64,000 nt of DNA from NCBI RefSeq assembly GCF_003611695.1, contig NZ_RAWE01000019.1, positions 1-64,000 of the forward strand, read 5' to 3'. Made by a program: the position numbers and the translations under genes. Below are positions 42,001-43,655 of this stretch, one piece after another. Source of the DNA: Corallococcus carmarthensis (GTDB lineage: Bacteria; Myxococcota; Myxococcia; Myxococcales; Myxococcaceae). A model generated the notes under the pieces. It ran no database searches. It saw only the letters and a list, made by a program, of their open reading frames with translations, and had not been told where the DNA came from. Position 1 is the first letter of the stretch; every line of letters begins with the position of its first letter.

Positions 42001-43655
42001 TGCACCTCGTGCCGCTCGGCCACGCGCTGGCGGATCTCCTTGACCGCCGCCTCCGCCATGTCCACCTGCTTGCGGAGGTTGCCCGCCTTGCGCAGGTCGA
42101 TCTCCTGCACCAGCACCAGGCGCTCCTCGCCCGCCACCTCCAACGACACCGCCGCGACACAACCGGCCCGCAGCGCCGGGTGGCTCTCCTCCACCGTCAG
42201 CTCGATGTCGTGCGGATAGTGGTTGCGGCCGCGGATGATAATCAGGTCCTTGGACCGGCCGGTGACGAACAGCTCCCCGTCCCGCAGGAAACCCAGATCC
42301 CCGGTGCGCAGGAACGGCCCCGCGTCACTGCCCGCGAGCCGCGCCTGGAAGGCATCCTGCGTCGCCTCCGCCTTGTTCCAGTACCCCAGCGCCACGCTGG
42401 GACCGTCCACCCAGATCTCCCCCACCCGGGAGGGCGCGCACTCCTCGCGCGTCTGGGGATCCACGATGACCACGCGATGCCCCGGCCGCTCCACGCCGCA
42501 GCCCACCAGCAGGCGCGCGTCCGGCTTCGCCGCCTCCACCTCCACGGCCTGACGCTGCTCCAGCGACGGCACATCCACCGCCAGCATGACCGGCGCCGCC
42601 GCCGCCTTTCCTCCCGAGACGAGCAGCGTCGCTTCCGCCAGCCCGTAGCAGGGATAGAAGGACTCGCGCCGGAAGCCGTGCGGCTTGAACGTGGCCACGA
42701 ACCGGTCCAGCGTCGCCGGGCGGATGGGCTCCGCGCCGCTGAAGGCCAACCGCCACGAGCTCAGGTCCAGCGACTGCCGCTCCTCCTCGGAGATGCGGCG
42801 CACGCACAGGTCGAACGCGAAGTTGGGCCCGCCGCTGACGGTGGCCTTGAGGCGGCTGATGGTCTCCAGCCACACCCGGGGCTGCTTGAGCATGGTGAGC
42901 GGCGACATCAACGCCACGGGAGACGCCACGTACAGCGGCGTGAGGATGCCGCCAATCAAGCCCATGTCGTGGTACGGCGGCAGCCAGATCACGGTCGAGT
43001 CGCCCGGGCCGAACTCGAAGGCGTCCGAGATCAGCGCCAGGTTGTGCGTCAGGTTGCCGTGGCTCAGCATCACGCCCTTGGGCGAGCCCGTGGACCCCGA
43101 CGTGTACTGGAGGAACGCCAGCGTGGACGCGTTCACGTCCGGCGGCGTCCAGTCCGCTTCCAAACCCGCGGCGATCTCGTCCGTCGCCACCCAGTGCAGC
43201 GAGCGCAGATCCGGCGCCTGCTCGAAGACGAACTCCGTCATGCTCAGGATGCCGGACGTGGTGAGCACCACCGTCGCGTTCGCGTCCTGGATGATCGCCC
43301 GCAGGCGCGGCAGCGTCCGCTCCAGCCGCATCGGATCCGGCGGGTACGCCGGCACCGCGACGAGCCCCGCGTAGAGGCACCCGAAGAACCCCGCCACGTA
43401 CTCCAGGCCGGGCGGGTACAGCAGCATCACGCGCTCGCCCGGCTTCGCCACCGCGCGCAGCGCCACCGCGATCCGCCGCGCCCTTGCGTCCAGCCCCGCG
43501 TAACTCAGCGTCCCGTCGTCCTGCCCCGCATCATCCAGGAAGGTGTACAGCGGCTGTTCGGACAGGACATCGGCCCGGTTCCGCAGAATTTCGACGAGGG
43601 TGGAATGCGAAGGCGTCAGCTCAACGGAACGGGAACGCGACAAGGAAGAACCCAT
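12069..43655 (-). CDS. Giant lipopeptide NRPS: FAAL-ACP-(C-A-T)x9-TE
   Basis: One uninterrupted frame encodes about 10,528 residues (roughly 1.1 MDa). It builds a fatty-acylated nonapeptide. Order: fatty-acyl-AMP ligase (1-600), ACP (Ser666), nine condensation-adenylation-carrier modules, thioesterase (Ser10331). The carrier serines, at 1715, 2764, 3814, 4875, 5948, 7012, 8069, 9133 and 10204, are all in frame, so no frameshift splits the gene. No epimerization, methylation or cyclization domain is visible. I took ATG 43655 (MGSSLSRSRS) as the start because the extra 33 codons from the ATG at 43754 do not look like a FAAL N-terminus; neither has a clear ribosome-binding site. By pocket residues the product should be acyl-Ala(?)-X-Phe-Val-Asp-Asn-aromatic-Asn-Thr. 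A CmlA-type hydroxylase gene is divergent from it. It depends on a phosphopantetheinyl transferase, and perhaps an MbtH protein, encoded elsewhere. Confidence 0.97.
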   Translation of the reverse strand: MGSSLSRSRSVELTPSHSTLVEILRNRADVLSEQPLYTFLDDAGQDDGTLSYAGLDARARRIAVALRAVAKPGERVMLLYPPGLEYVAGFFGCLYAGLVAVPAYPPDPMRLERTLPRLRAIIQDANATVVLTTSGILSMTEFVFEQAPDLRSLHWVATDEIAAGLEADWTPPDVNASTLAFLQYTSGSTGSPKGVMLSHGNLTHNLALISDAFEFGPGDSTVIWLPPYHDMGLIGGILTPLYVASPVALMSPLTMLKQPRVWLETISRLKATVSGGPNFAFDLCVRRISEEERQSLDLSSWRLAFSGAEPIRPATLDRFVATFKPHGFRRESFYPCYGLAEATLLVSGGKAAAAPVMLAVDVPSLEQRQAVEVEAAKPDARLLVGCGVERPGHRVVIVDPQTREECAPSRVGEIWVDGPSVALGYWNKAEATQDAFQARLAGSDAGPFLRTGDLGFLRDGELFVTGRSKDLIIIRGRNHYPHDIELTVEESHPALRAGCVAAVSLEVAGEERLVLVQEIDLRKAGNLRKQVDMAEAAVKEIRQRVAERHEVQVHAVALIEPGSIPKTSSGKIQRHACKAGFLADELRTVLVWREPGFDGPEPDPEPGKSTTSPSPTEAPAGSAGGEVSAPVRSTLAWLVERVAEQLRMPAKTVDVREPITRYGLDSLSAVELAHAVEKGLGVALPMELLLQGPSLVDLAQRITASKQEAPKAAVLAPRPRGATQPLSFAQQRLWFLDRLEQGSALYSIPGAVRLDGALDAEAMRRSLEEIVRRHESLRTTFREENGEAVQLIHPAKAFELPVVDLTGFAEASREAEARRCVDEEAVRPFDLGAGPLVRARLLKLGEAKHVLLVTMHHIVSDGWSMGVLVREVAALYDAFRAGRGSPLPELRVQYADFAQWQREWLLGGVLEKQVGYWKQRLAGAPAVLELPTDFARPAAQTYRGATVPVKLGADLSRTLGALAKQEGVTPYMLLLAAFQVLLGRYSGQEDISVGSPITGRTRAETEGLIGFFVNTLVLRTKLEGNPSFRALLAQVKETTLGAYAHQDVPFEKLVEELQPQRSLSHAPLFQVLFVLQQDVLPHFRLPGVELSPYEVDSKTAKFDLSLYLTETAGGLEGTLEYNTDLFAAATARRMMEHLRVLLESLVASPGAKLSDLALMGAQEQQSLLKDVSGTDLSDPVSGTMQALFEAQVARTPDAPAVHFDGQVLTYSQLEAQANQLAHHLRGLGVGPDTLVGVSLERSARMVVALLGVLKAGGAYVPLDPAYPRERLGWMLEDAKASVLLTQQKLLGVLPEHSAQTVCVDTDQALIARQPTTPVATRTGVGNLAYVLYTSGSTGRPKGVAIEQRSAVAFLHWATAAFTSQQLAGVLAATSLNFDLSVFEVFAPLSSGGAVIVAENALALPTLKDAGRVTLVNTVPSAMAELVRSQSVPESVRTVNLAGEPLLNRLAQALYGLKSVEGVYNLYGPTEDTTYSTYTRVEKDAGREPTIGRPLTGSRAYVLDAWLRPVPQGVPGELYLSGAGLARGYLAKPSLTAERFVPNPYSVQPGARMYRTGDRVRWLATGELEYLGRIDFQVKVRGFRIELGEVESALASQAGVRESVVVVREDVPGDKRLVAYVAGASLDAAELRKGLKQRLPEYMVPSAFVVLDALPLTPNGKVDRKALPVPEGQSAQGQYVAPRTATEEQVATLFAQLLRMERVGAEDSFFELGGHSLLAMQLVSRLRAAVGVEVPLRSLFELSTVASLAAFIDGKQTAAANLPPLKRVSREGVLPLSFAQQRLWFLDRLEQGSALYNVPGAVQLEGALHVEALRLTLQEIVARHESLRTTFREDNGQAAQIIHAASRMDLPVVDLSTLAEAAREAEARRCVDEEAVRPFDLGAGPLFRTKLLKLGEAKHVLLVTMHHIVSDGWSMGVLVREMAALYEAHSQGRTVPLPELAVQYADFAQWQREWLLGGVLEKQVGYWKQQLAGAPAVLELPTDFARPAVQTYRGATVPVKLGAELSRTLNALAKQEGVTPYQLLLTAFQVLLARYSGQDDISVGSPIAGRTQAETEGLIGFFVNTLVLRTKLSGNPSFQQVLKQVRETTLGAYAHQDVPFEKLVEELQPQRSLSHAPLFQVMFALQQDVLPHLQLSGVELSPYEVESKTAKFDLTLFLTETAGGLEGTLEYNTDLFTAATARRMTEHLRVLLESVAVRPMAKVFDLSLMGAQEKQTLLKDVSGTDLASPVRGTMQALFEAQAARTPDAPAVYFDGQVLTYAQLEAQANQLAHHLRGMGVGPDTLVGVSLERSARMVVALLGVLKAGGAYVPLDPAYPRDRLGWMLEDAQAPVVLTQQKLLGVLPEHSARNVFLDTDWETIARHPASRVDPRTGVRNLAYVLYTSGSTGRPKGVAIEQRSVVAFLHWATAFFTPQQLSGMLASTSLNFDISVFEVFAPLSVGGAVIVAENALALPALKDARRVTLVNTVPSAMAELLRSQGVPETVRTVNLAGEPLLNRLAQAVYGLKNVEAVYNFYGPTEDTTYSTYLRVEKGAAREPTVGRLLTGSRGYVLDAWLRPVPQGVPGELYIAGAGLSRGYLAKPSLTAEKFIPNPFSQDPGERMYRTGDRVRWLANGELEYFGRIDFQVKVRGFRIELGEVESVLSSQAGVRESVVVVREDVPGDRRLVAYVAGASLDVAELRKGLKSRLPEYMVPSAFVVLNALPLNPNGKVDRKALPVPEAQSSQNQYVAPRTATEEQVATLFAQLLRMERVGAEDSFFELGGHSLLAMQLVTRLRTAFGVEVPLRSLFESPSVATLAASVDSAISGRDASKAPAITPRPRNATQSLSFAQQRLWFLDQLEQGSAFYNVAGGVKLEGALHVEAMRRALEEIVRRHEALRTTFRDENGQAVQVIHPAKAFELPVVELSGAQELEARRLADEEAARPFDLSTGPLMRARLLKLGETKHVLLVTMHHIVSDGWSMGVLVREVAALYEAQVRNQQSPLPELAVQYADFAQWQREWLLGGVLEKQVGYWKQQLAGAPAVLELPTDFARPAVQTYRGATVPVKLGADLSRTLNALAKQEGVTPYMLLLASFQVLLARYSGQEDVTVGSPIAGRTQAETEGLIGFFVNTLVLRTKLSGNPSFQQVLKQVRETTLGAYAHQDVPFEKLVEELQPQRSLSHAPLFQVMFALQQDVLPHLKLSGVELSPYEVESKTAKFDLTLSLTETAGGLEGTLEYNTDLFAAATARRMMEHLRVLLESVAARPSAKLSDLALMGAQERHQVLVAWNDTRGEVAGDVTFPALFEAQVRRAPGAEALVFEDSSLTYAQLDARANQLAHHLRTLGVGPEVRVALCVERSLDLAVAMLGIQKAGGAFVPLDPSYPRERLSFMLEDSGAPVLVTQDSLSKQLPSEGLRVVRMDLEAAHLQTLPDTAPASGANADTLAYVIYTSGSTGRPKGTLLPHRGLNNTARQAAAAKGLGTGRRVLQYAASSFDASVWEVFSTLVSGATLVLSSRDRLLPDEPLRTLLKSQRITTVTLTPSVLAQLGTEGLDGLSTIVSAGEALPVEMARKWGQGRTLINAYGPTETTVCATLTHGGVRAERLTIGKPLANVRVYVLDALHQPVPVGVAGELYVAGEGLARGYQGRPDMTAEKFVPNPFSQEPGARLYRTGDRVRWLADGELEYLGRIDHQVKVRGFRIELGEIEAVLLHHADVREAAVVVREDVPGDKRLVGYVVPHPERTVDAASLRKHLKDGVPEYMVPSAFVVLGALPMTPAGKVDRKALPAPTGALTRPDAYVAPRTPTEVRVAALFARVLTVERVGAEDSFFELGGHSLMATQLVSRLRGEFQVELPLRALFESPTVAALAARVDEATGAERKFKTPPLKPASRDGALPLSFDQERLWLFEQLTPGTPIYNVPSAARLSGDLDVEVLRRGLEEIVRRHEALRTVFRQDASGAPVQVVLPVQPFVLPLVDLAALPAEQAEAEARKRLNGEAARPFDLVNGPLLRAQLLRLNAREHVLCLVQHHIVVDGWAVGVFMHELQALYTAFLKGEPSPLPALPVQYADYTLWHRDWLSGDVLEQQIAWWKQQLAGAPRISLRTDAPRPAGDRFHGDSRRFHLSPDLTSRIEALGRGEGATLFMVLLAAFDALLHRRTGQDDIVVGTDIANRAREELESLVGFFTNQLVLRTQVTGDLSFRALLDRVRKGTLDAYEHQDLPFGTLVQALKPPREPGGQLFNVKFVLENAPLPALQLPGLELSLLDAETNGTAKWDLLVVVFPWQGGLTVTVEHNTDVLDRTSVERLFAHFETLLRAVVDDPERRIGTLPLLTPDERNTLAAWNDRARTYPHGQPVSRVFEAQVARAPDAVAVSFEGETLTASQLNARANQLAHHLRALGVRPGKRVGVSLERSLDLVVAVLGIVKAGGAYVPLDPSFPTERLSLLIEDAGLSALVSVSALADELPAQWLQVVCLDDDAAALAKRPDVNLDTAPGSEDELYVLYTSGSTGRPKGVSVPHRAVVRLVCGPEWVSLTPRDVFLQLAPLAFDASTFELWGAMLNGAKLAVFPPRAPTLDELGEVITREGVSTLWLTAGLFHQMVDGNLEGLRPVRQLLAGGDVLSPAHVLRVLEQLPGCRVINGYGPTENTTFTACYPVEGAGALGISVPIGRPINGTRVHVLNASLEPVPLGAPGELFAGGDGLAHGYLNQPELTAEKFIPDPFSQVPGARLYRTGDQVRFRADGALEFLGRIDQQVKVRGFRIEPGEIETVLRGHASVRDVTVAVQEVAGEKALVAYVVTEEGAEPLGVDTMRAFLHDKLPAYMVPTALMALDALPLTPNGKVDRRALPVPGSERPQMSTAYAAPRTAEETALCEVWADVLGVERVGIDDSFYDLGGDSIRSIQLIAKLRERGLDLPMVELLRQPTIRALGNLVHAAPSKAAAQAVPGSEPFSLLSDADRARLPADVEDAYPVAVLQAGMLFQSELDQASGMYHDATSYHLEMALDEAKMHQLLAELARRHSILRTSFNLTGYEQPLQLVHREAQVPLVIHDVRHVPASEQDALLARLVEADRCRPFEWSRAPLLRFAIYRRTEKTLQFSLIFHHAILDGWSLATLLSELFRGYVNLLRGTPAPGAAPLAVTYRQFVALEHQSLTSGEGERFWKSRLAEVDRPAPRAPLPAGQEPVLSMRQQDVPAALQQGLLRVAQAANVPLKTVLLAAHLRVRALMEGQRSVVTGVVANGRPETADSERMVGLFLNSIPFPVTLEDGTWLDLVRQVAKADGDIWPHRRYPMGRMQQQLGGQRLFETIFNFVHFHVAGGLSQLEGVRLLEETPSTAWMELPLSTLFLQRPDTGALMLVLRTNGTQRDADQTEALAGYYFRALEAIAANPHARHEHARLLPDVERQKLLVEWNATDAAPAGDTCVHEHFAVHAARTPDAVAVVCDDGQLTYGELNRRANQLAHWLRARGVGPDVRVGLLTERTPDAIVGMLGILKASGAYVPLDPSHPAERLRTVLEDARASLVVTQASLAAHVADASRGHVCLDSDAALLSRERDDNPKRLGDAGSLAYVIFTSGSTGRPKGVAVEHRQLNHYVEGVTRRLELPPAASFASVSTLAADLGHTAVFPTLSGGGTLHLISKERATDPAALGDYFQRHAVDCLKIVPSHLTALLSSQSPERVLPRKRLVLGGEASDPALIARVHALVPGLEVFNHYGPTETTVGVLTWKVERGTQLSTTASVPLGRPLPNARMYVLDAAMQPLPIGTPGELFIGGAGVARGYLDQPVLTAERFLEDPFSPEPGARVYRTGDRVRYLDDGALEFLGRVDFQVKVRGYRIELPEIEAALSGLPGMAEAVVLAREDVPGDKRLVAYVVAVPGHTLEAGALRQGLKARLPDYMVPSAFVMLAALPLTSNGKVDRRALPAPEQDAADARQAYVEPRTPTEELLAALWSRLLGVDRVGVHDNFFELGGHSLLAMQVASRIREAFSVELPLRMLFEAPSVAELARRVDVLVAQGRGVQAPPLVALTRAERMPLSFAQQRLWFLNQLEPDSAFYNMPLSVRLDGTLDVAALEQAFTELVRRHESLRTTFSTREGQPAQVVHPAAPFSLTKVDLSGVPEAQREAEASRQANEEAQRPFRLDTGPLLRVKLFKLAAEQHVMLATMHHIVSDGWSLGVLVREMAALYEAFATGRTPALPELPVQYADYAGWQRDWLQGDVLARQLAYWKQQLSGAPAALELPTDRPRPAVQTYRGASIQFRMGKHATDALKALALKEGATPFMVLLTAWQVLLARYSGQDDVSVGTPIAGRGRTETEGLIGFFVNTLVLRAKLGGNPTFRELLAQVRETTLGAYAHQEVPFEKLVEELAPTRDTSRTPLFQVLLSHRNAPVPELKAPGLTLRAMPLEHRTAQFDLNMTHSEVDGELRGAMEYNSDLFDATTAERMLAHLGVLLEGVAASPDAPIQRLPLLPAEERQLLLTTWNDTRADFPRDACIHQRFEAQVARTPDAIAATFEGEQLTYRQLDAKANQLAHHLRRLGVGPEVKVALCLERSLEMVIAVMGVLKAGGAYVPLDPKYPLDRLSFMLEDTQVPVVLTQDSLADELPVTTQQLISLDGDWKRSISREREDAPVTAVGAGNLAYVIYTSGSTGKPKGVAIEHRGVSNYLTWCLSAYGLDSGAGAPVHSSLAFDLTVTSMLAPLVAGRGVVMVSEARGVEGLGDVLREGTGFSLVKLTPSHLRLLSDLLGADAAAGRTGAFVIGGEALFAEELAFWRKHAPGTRLINEYGPTETVVGCSVHVVAPEDSGAGAVRIGKPLPNTRMYVLDAHLQVVPVGVPGELYIGGVQVGRGYLGRPELTAEKFIPDGFSTDGGARLYRSGDLARWRADGTLEYLGRVDHQVKVRGYRIELGEIESALMGAYGVREAVVVVREDVAGDKRLVAYVAGDVESLERQGLREHLERTLPEYMVPSAFVVLEALPVTSNGKVDRKALPVPSDERAEADAFIAPRTPTEELLAGAWSELLRVERVGATDDFFELGGHSLLATQVLSRVRSLFNVDLQLRDVFNAPTVEKLAVLVDDALRAGAGVSTSPIVPLPRDGQLPLGLAQQRLWFLHQMEPDSALYNIVLPVRLDGALDIEVLEQAFTELVRRHESLRTTFHAEGGQAVQRIHAPAPASLQVVDLRGLSDADREAEAKRLTDLEMNRGFRLDTGPLMRALVLRMSDTEHVLLLSLHHIITDGWSMGLLVREIATLYAAYREGRASPLPELTVQYADYAGWQRDWLRSDVMGKHVDYWRQQLSGAPAALELPTDFPRPAVMTYSGGGVTVKIPDSLSRSLKDLCREEGVTPFMLLLAAWQVLLSRHAGQDDLTVGSPVSGRGRAETEALIGFFINTMVLRAKLPADATFRDVLTQARETVLGAHSHQDVPFEKLVEELQPVRDTSRSPLFQVWFVLEAEELSAQVSLPGLTLRTYEVESRTAKFDLALSLVDAAEGFLGRLAYNSDLFSHATAERMVQRFVMLLEGIVANVGQPVRALPMMSEQERHQVLVAWNDTRADFPRDACIQQLVAAHAEQTPDAVAVVYEDQSLTYAELDAKANQLAHHLRRRYVGPEVRVALCVERSLELVVGMLGILKAGGAFVPLDPAYPIDRLDYMLADSGAPVLVTQESLVDTLPTGGRLLIQIDADWDSIERMPEEAPATSVAAGNLAYVIYTSGSTGRPKGTLLQHQGLVNTALQAGQVHRYAPGSRVLQYAASSFDACVAEVFGTLVAGATLVLAPRDRLLPDEPLRTLLQEQRITAVTLTPSVLSRLGTEGLDGLRSVVSAGEALSVELARKWGEGRLMLNAYGPTEATVCATLTHEGVDPERLTIGRPWANVRVYVLDDTLGPVPPGVAGELYVAGVGLARGYQGRPELTAERFLPNPFSAEPGARLYRTGDRVRWLATGELEYLGRIDHQVKVRGFRIELGEVESVLLHHAEVREAAVVVREDVPGDKRLVAYVVAAEEGSLDASELRQHLKGEVPEYMVPSAFVVLDALPMTPAGKVDRKALPAPTESRAERSEVEIVAPSTPTEELLVTVWTEVLGVERVGVRDNFFELGGHSLLATQVASRIRETFGVELPVRMLFEAPSVAELARRVDALVAEGMGVQAPPLVALAREERMPLSFAQQRLWFLNQLEPDSAFYNIPLSIRLEGALDVAALEQAFTELVRRHESLRTTFPTKEGQPAQVVHPAAPFLLGMMDLSGLPEAQREAEASRQANEEAQRPFRLDTGPLLRVKVLKLEAEQHVLLATMHHIVSDGWSMGVLVREMAAFYEAFATGRTPSLPELPVQYADYASWQRGWLRGDVLAQQMTYWKQQLSGASAALELPTDRPRPAVQTYRGSSVPVKLGQELTESLKALARKEGATPFMVLLAAWQVLLARYSGQDDVSVGTPIAGRGQTETEGLIGFFVNTLVLRAKLGGNPSFRELLARVRETTLGAYAHQEVPFEKLVEELAPTRDTSRSPLFQVMLSFQNAPVSELKAPGLTLRAVPLEHRTAQFELKMTLTEDGGELRGAMEYNTDLFDATTAERMVSHLKVLLEGAAASPDAPIQRLPLLPADERQLLLNTWNDTQADFPRDACIHQRFEAQVARTPDAIAATFEGEQLTYRQLDAKANQLAHHLRRLGVGPEVKVALCLERSLEMVIAVMGVLKAGGAYVPLDPKYPLDRLSFMLEDTQVPVVLTQDSLADELPVTTQQLISLDGDWKRSISREREDAPVTAVGAGNLAYVIYTSGSTGKPKGVAIEHRGVSNYLTWCLSAYGLDSGAGAPVHSSLAFDLTVTSMLAPLVAGRGVVMVSEARGVEGLGDVLREGTGFSLVKLTPSHLRLLSDLLGADAAAGRTGAFVIGGEALFSEELAFWRKHAPGTRLINEYGPTETVVGCSVHVVAPEDSGAGAVRIGKPLPNTRMYVLDAHLQVVPVGVPGELYIGGVQVGRGYLGRPELTAEKFIPDGFSTDGGARLYRSGDLARWRADGTLEYLGRVDHQVKVRGYRIELGEIESALMGAYGVREAVVVVREDVAGDKRLVAYVAGDVESLERQGLREHLERTLPEYMVPSAFVVLEALPVTSNGKVDRKALPVPSDERSEADAFIAPRTPTEELLAGAWSELLRVERVGATDDFFELGGHSLLATQVLSRVRSIFRIDLQLRDVFNAPTVQKLSVIIDQALQAGAGTQAPAIVPLPREGRLPLSFAQQRLWFLHQLDESSPAYNVPMVLRLKGSLDVTALEQSFTELVRRHESLRTSFHLENGQAAQVIHPAVSLPLPVVDLSDIAEPERHDEARRLADEEAGHPFQLATGPLLRVKLLKLDEEEHILLLVMHHIVSDGWSMGVLVREMIASYKAFASGGAPSLPELPVQYADYAGWQRGWLQGEVLEKQIGYWKQQLSGAPAALELPTDRPRPAVQTSHGASVPVKLGAALTEALKTLALKEGTTPFMVLLAAWQTLLSRYSGQDDVSVGTPIAGRQRAETEGLIGFFVNTLVLRTKLDGDPTFRELLGRVRETTLGAYAHQELPFEKLVEELAPTRDTSRTPLFQVSMTLQNAPEGAVTLPGLTLEGVEVEHRTAKFDLALGLGETANGLEGGIEYNTDLFDASTAERIARHLGVLLEGIAANPDARLHQLPLLTPEDRKQVVAGWNDANARFPVEACLHTLFEAQAARTPDAVAVTYDGLRLTYRELDTRANQLAHHLRSLGVGPEVLVGLAVERSLELMVGLLAILKAGGAYLPMDPAYPRERLEFMVEDARVPVVLTQQHLLDVVPSGAAKRLCLDSDASAWASAPTTTPDSGVAPHHLAYVIYTSGSTGRPKGAQIEHAQVVRLFDGTKHWFDFGAKDVWTLFHSYAFDFSVWEMWGALLYGGKLVVVPYEVSRTPADFHALLKREGVTVLNQTPSAFRQLIQHEERTGDHEGLSLRTVVFGGEALEFGSLRPWYARHADNAPVLVNMYGITETTVHVTYRALKAADAEAGRGSEVGVPIPDLQVYVLDAHGQPVPPGVTGEMYVGGEGLGRGYLGRPELTAQRFLPDPFSTRPGARLYRSGDLARWRPNGTLEYLGRADFQVKVRGFRIELGEIEAGLLSHPSVREAVVLVREDVPGDKRLVAYLVGAPGQTVAGAQELREQLRRTLPEYMVPSAFVPLESLPLTSNGKVDRRALPAPDTTRAEAAALVVARTPLQLQLVRIWEETLGVSPIGIRDDFFDLGGHSMLAVQLMGRIQQLTGRSLPLASLFQASTVEQLSALLDQEARAWSPLVALKPEGTKPPLFCIHPAGGGVLCYVDLARELDADQPCYGLQARGTEGEEPLGTVAEMAALYLAAMREVQPHGPYHMAGWSLGGIIGFEMARQLRAQGEEVALLASIDAYTVQHMVPDKAPARVLEEMLTSELTMMLAATTGGDPMELRERISGMTQPERVDYFYELGSQADTQIAEVGVDRVRNLYRVFEATSRAFTQYEAKPHDGKLVLLRASQRPDTRESHGWEELVTGGVEVVDMPGTHMTMMRKPLITNVARELQSRIASWTAPVDDQKKKIG
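12072..12905 (-). other. NRPS C-terminal type I thioesterase domain
   Basis: The last 270 or so residues are an alpha/beta-hydrolase thioesterase that releases the peptide by hydrolysis or cyclization. The N-terminal strand is PLFCIHPAGGG. The nucleophile elbow is GWSLGG with Ser10331 (codon 12665-12663), and the terminal catalytic histidine is in PGTHMTMM (about 12190-12166). Whether it hydrolyses or cyclizes cannot be read from sequence; the side chains of Thr, or of a beta-hydroxylated residue, could act as nucleophile. Confidence 0.88.
12920..16090 (-). other. NRPS module 9 (C9-A9-T9), predicted Thr
   Basis: C9 has HHIVSDGW (about 15685-15658). A9 has FDFSVWEMW, LNQTPSAF, VVFGGEA and NMYGITETTVHV, giving D-F-W-N-V-G-M-V-H-K, the threonine pattern. 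T9 (LGGHSMLAVQL) carries Ser10204. Confidence 0.75.
16145..19280 (-). other. NRPS module 8 (C8-A8-T8), predicted Asn
   Basis: C8 has HHIVSDGW (about 18877-18850) and resembles C6. The A8 pocket is D-L-T-K-V-G-E-V-G-K, the same as A6. Over A and the linker only two residue differences were noticed (Ala/Ser in GGEALF-x-EEL and in SDER-x-EAD). T8 carries Ser9133. Confidence 0.7.
16180..17900 (-). repeat. Near-identical NRPS repeat, copy B (A8 domain)
   Basis: This stretch of about 1.7 kb, covering most of A8 and its carrier linker, matches 22543-24263 almost base for base at a constant offset of 6,363 bases (exactly 2,121 codons). Silent differences are rare inside it and become frequent just outside, for example in the A8/C8 linker near 17930. 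Limits are by eye. Confidence 0.85.
19330..22450 (-). other. NRPS module 7 (C7-A7-T7), predicted aromatic (Trp/Phe)
   Basis: C7 starts PLGLAQQRLWFLHQM and has HHIITDGW (about 22046-22019). A7 is a paralogue of A3, but the pocket is D-A-A-T-V-A-A-V-C-K: the tryptophan at position 239 is alanine (FDACVAEVF). This enlarges the pocket floor, so a bulkier aromatic such as Trp is plausible. T7 carries Ser8069. Confidence 0.6.
22500..25645 (-). other. NRPS module 6 (C6-A6-T6), predicted Asn
   Basis: C6 has HHIVSDGW at about 25239-25213. A6 has FDLTVTSML, VKLTPSHL, VIGGEA and NEYGPTETVVG, giving D-L-T-K-V-G-E-V-G-K, the asparagine-type pattern. T6 carries Ser7012. The A domain is nearly identical to that of module 8. 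Confidence 0.7.
22543..24263 (-). repeat. Near-identical NRPS repeat, copy A (A6 domain)
   Basis: This is the partner of 16180-17900, two modules upstream in the protein. Both copies specify the same predicted residue (Asn). The constant in-frame offset means the intervening C7-A7-T7-C8 unit kept its length. Limits are by eye. Confidence 0.85.
25690..28900 (-). other. NRPS module 5 (C5-A5-T5), predicted Asp
   Basis: C5 is of a different lineage: it starts FSLLSDADRARLPADVEDAY and its active site is HHAILDGW (about 28420-28393). A5 has AADLGHTAVF and LKIVPSHL, giving D-L-T-K-V-G-H-V-G-K, the aspartate pattern. T5 carries Ser5948. Confidence 0.72.
28920..32050 (-). other. NRPS module 4 (C4-A4-T4), predicted Val
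   Basis: C4 begins PLSFDQERLWLFEQL and has HHIVVDGWAVG (about 31637-31611), differing from C1-C3. The A4 pocket reads D-A-F-W-L-G-G-T-F-K, the valine pattern. T4 has LGGDSIRSIQL with Ser4875, unlike the LGGHS of all other carriers in the protein. LGGDS normally precedes epimerization domains, yet none follows here. Confidence 0.72.
32085..35190 (-). other. NRPS module 3 (C3-A3-T3), predicted Phe
   Basis: C3 is nearly identical to C2 over about 800 bases. A3 contains FDASVWEVF, TLTPS, VSAGEA and NAYGPTETTVCA, giving the pocket D-A-W-T-V-A-A-V-C-K, the classic phenylalanine pattern of GrsA/TycA-type domains. T3 carries Ser3814. Confidence 0.75.
34000..34800 (-). repeat. Near-identical NRPS repeat, copy B (C3 domain)
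   Basis: Most of the C3 coding region matches 37141-37941 at an offset of 3,141 bases (1,047 codons, one module). Long stretches near 34240-34360 differ by only a few bases. Limits are by eye. Confidence 0.75.
35250..38345 (-). other. NRPS module 2 (C2-A2-T2), small residue uncertain
   Basis: C2 has HHIVSDGW at about 37943-37918. The A2 pocket reads D-I-F-N-N-A-F-T-Y-K, differing from A1 only by L-to-I at position 236 and L-to-F at position 322. A1 and A2 are close paralogues, but the F at 322 narrows the pocket, so the substrate may differ (Ala, Gly or another small residue). T2 carries Ser2764. Confidence 0.5.
37141..37941 (-). repeat. Near-identical NRPS repeat, copy A (C2 domain)
   Basis: This is the partner of 34000-34800, one module upstream in the protein. 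It is less uniform than the A6/A8 pair, with scattered silent changes. Confidence 0.75.
38390..41500 (-). other. NRPS module 1 (C1-A1-T1), predicted Ala-like
   Basis: C1 (from PLSFAQQRLWFL, active site HHIVSDGW at about 41090-41067) couples the fatty acyl group to residue 1. A1 has core YTSGSTGRPKG (about 39670-39628). Pocket residues aligned to GrsA PheA read D-L-F-N-N-A-L-T-Y-K, a code I associate with Ala in myxobacterial or pseudomonad saframycin-type systems; this is from memory. T1 carries Ser1715. Confidence 0.6.
41540..43655 (-). other. NRPS loading module: fatty-acyl-AMP ligase + ACP
   Basis: Residues 1 to about 600 form a fatty-acyl-AMP ligase, which activates a fatty acid with ATP and passes it to the adjacent carrier without forming acyl-CoA. 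The ATP loop YTSGSTGSPKG is at about 43110-43075. The FAAL-type GRNHYPHDIE segment, after TGRSKDLIII, is at about 42250-42197. The carrier (about 41770-41540) has GLDSLSAVEL with the phosphopantetheine Ser666. This arrangement starts a lipopeptide. Chain length cannot be predicted. Confidence 0.9.
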
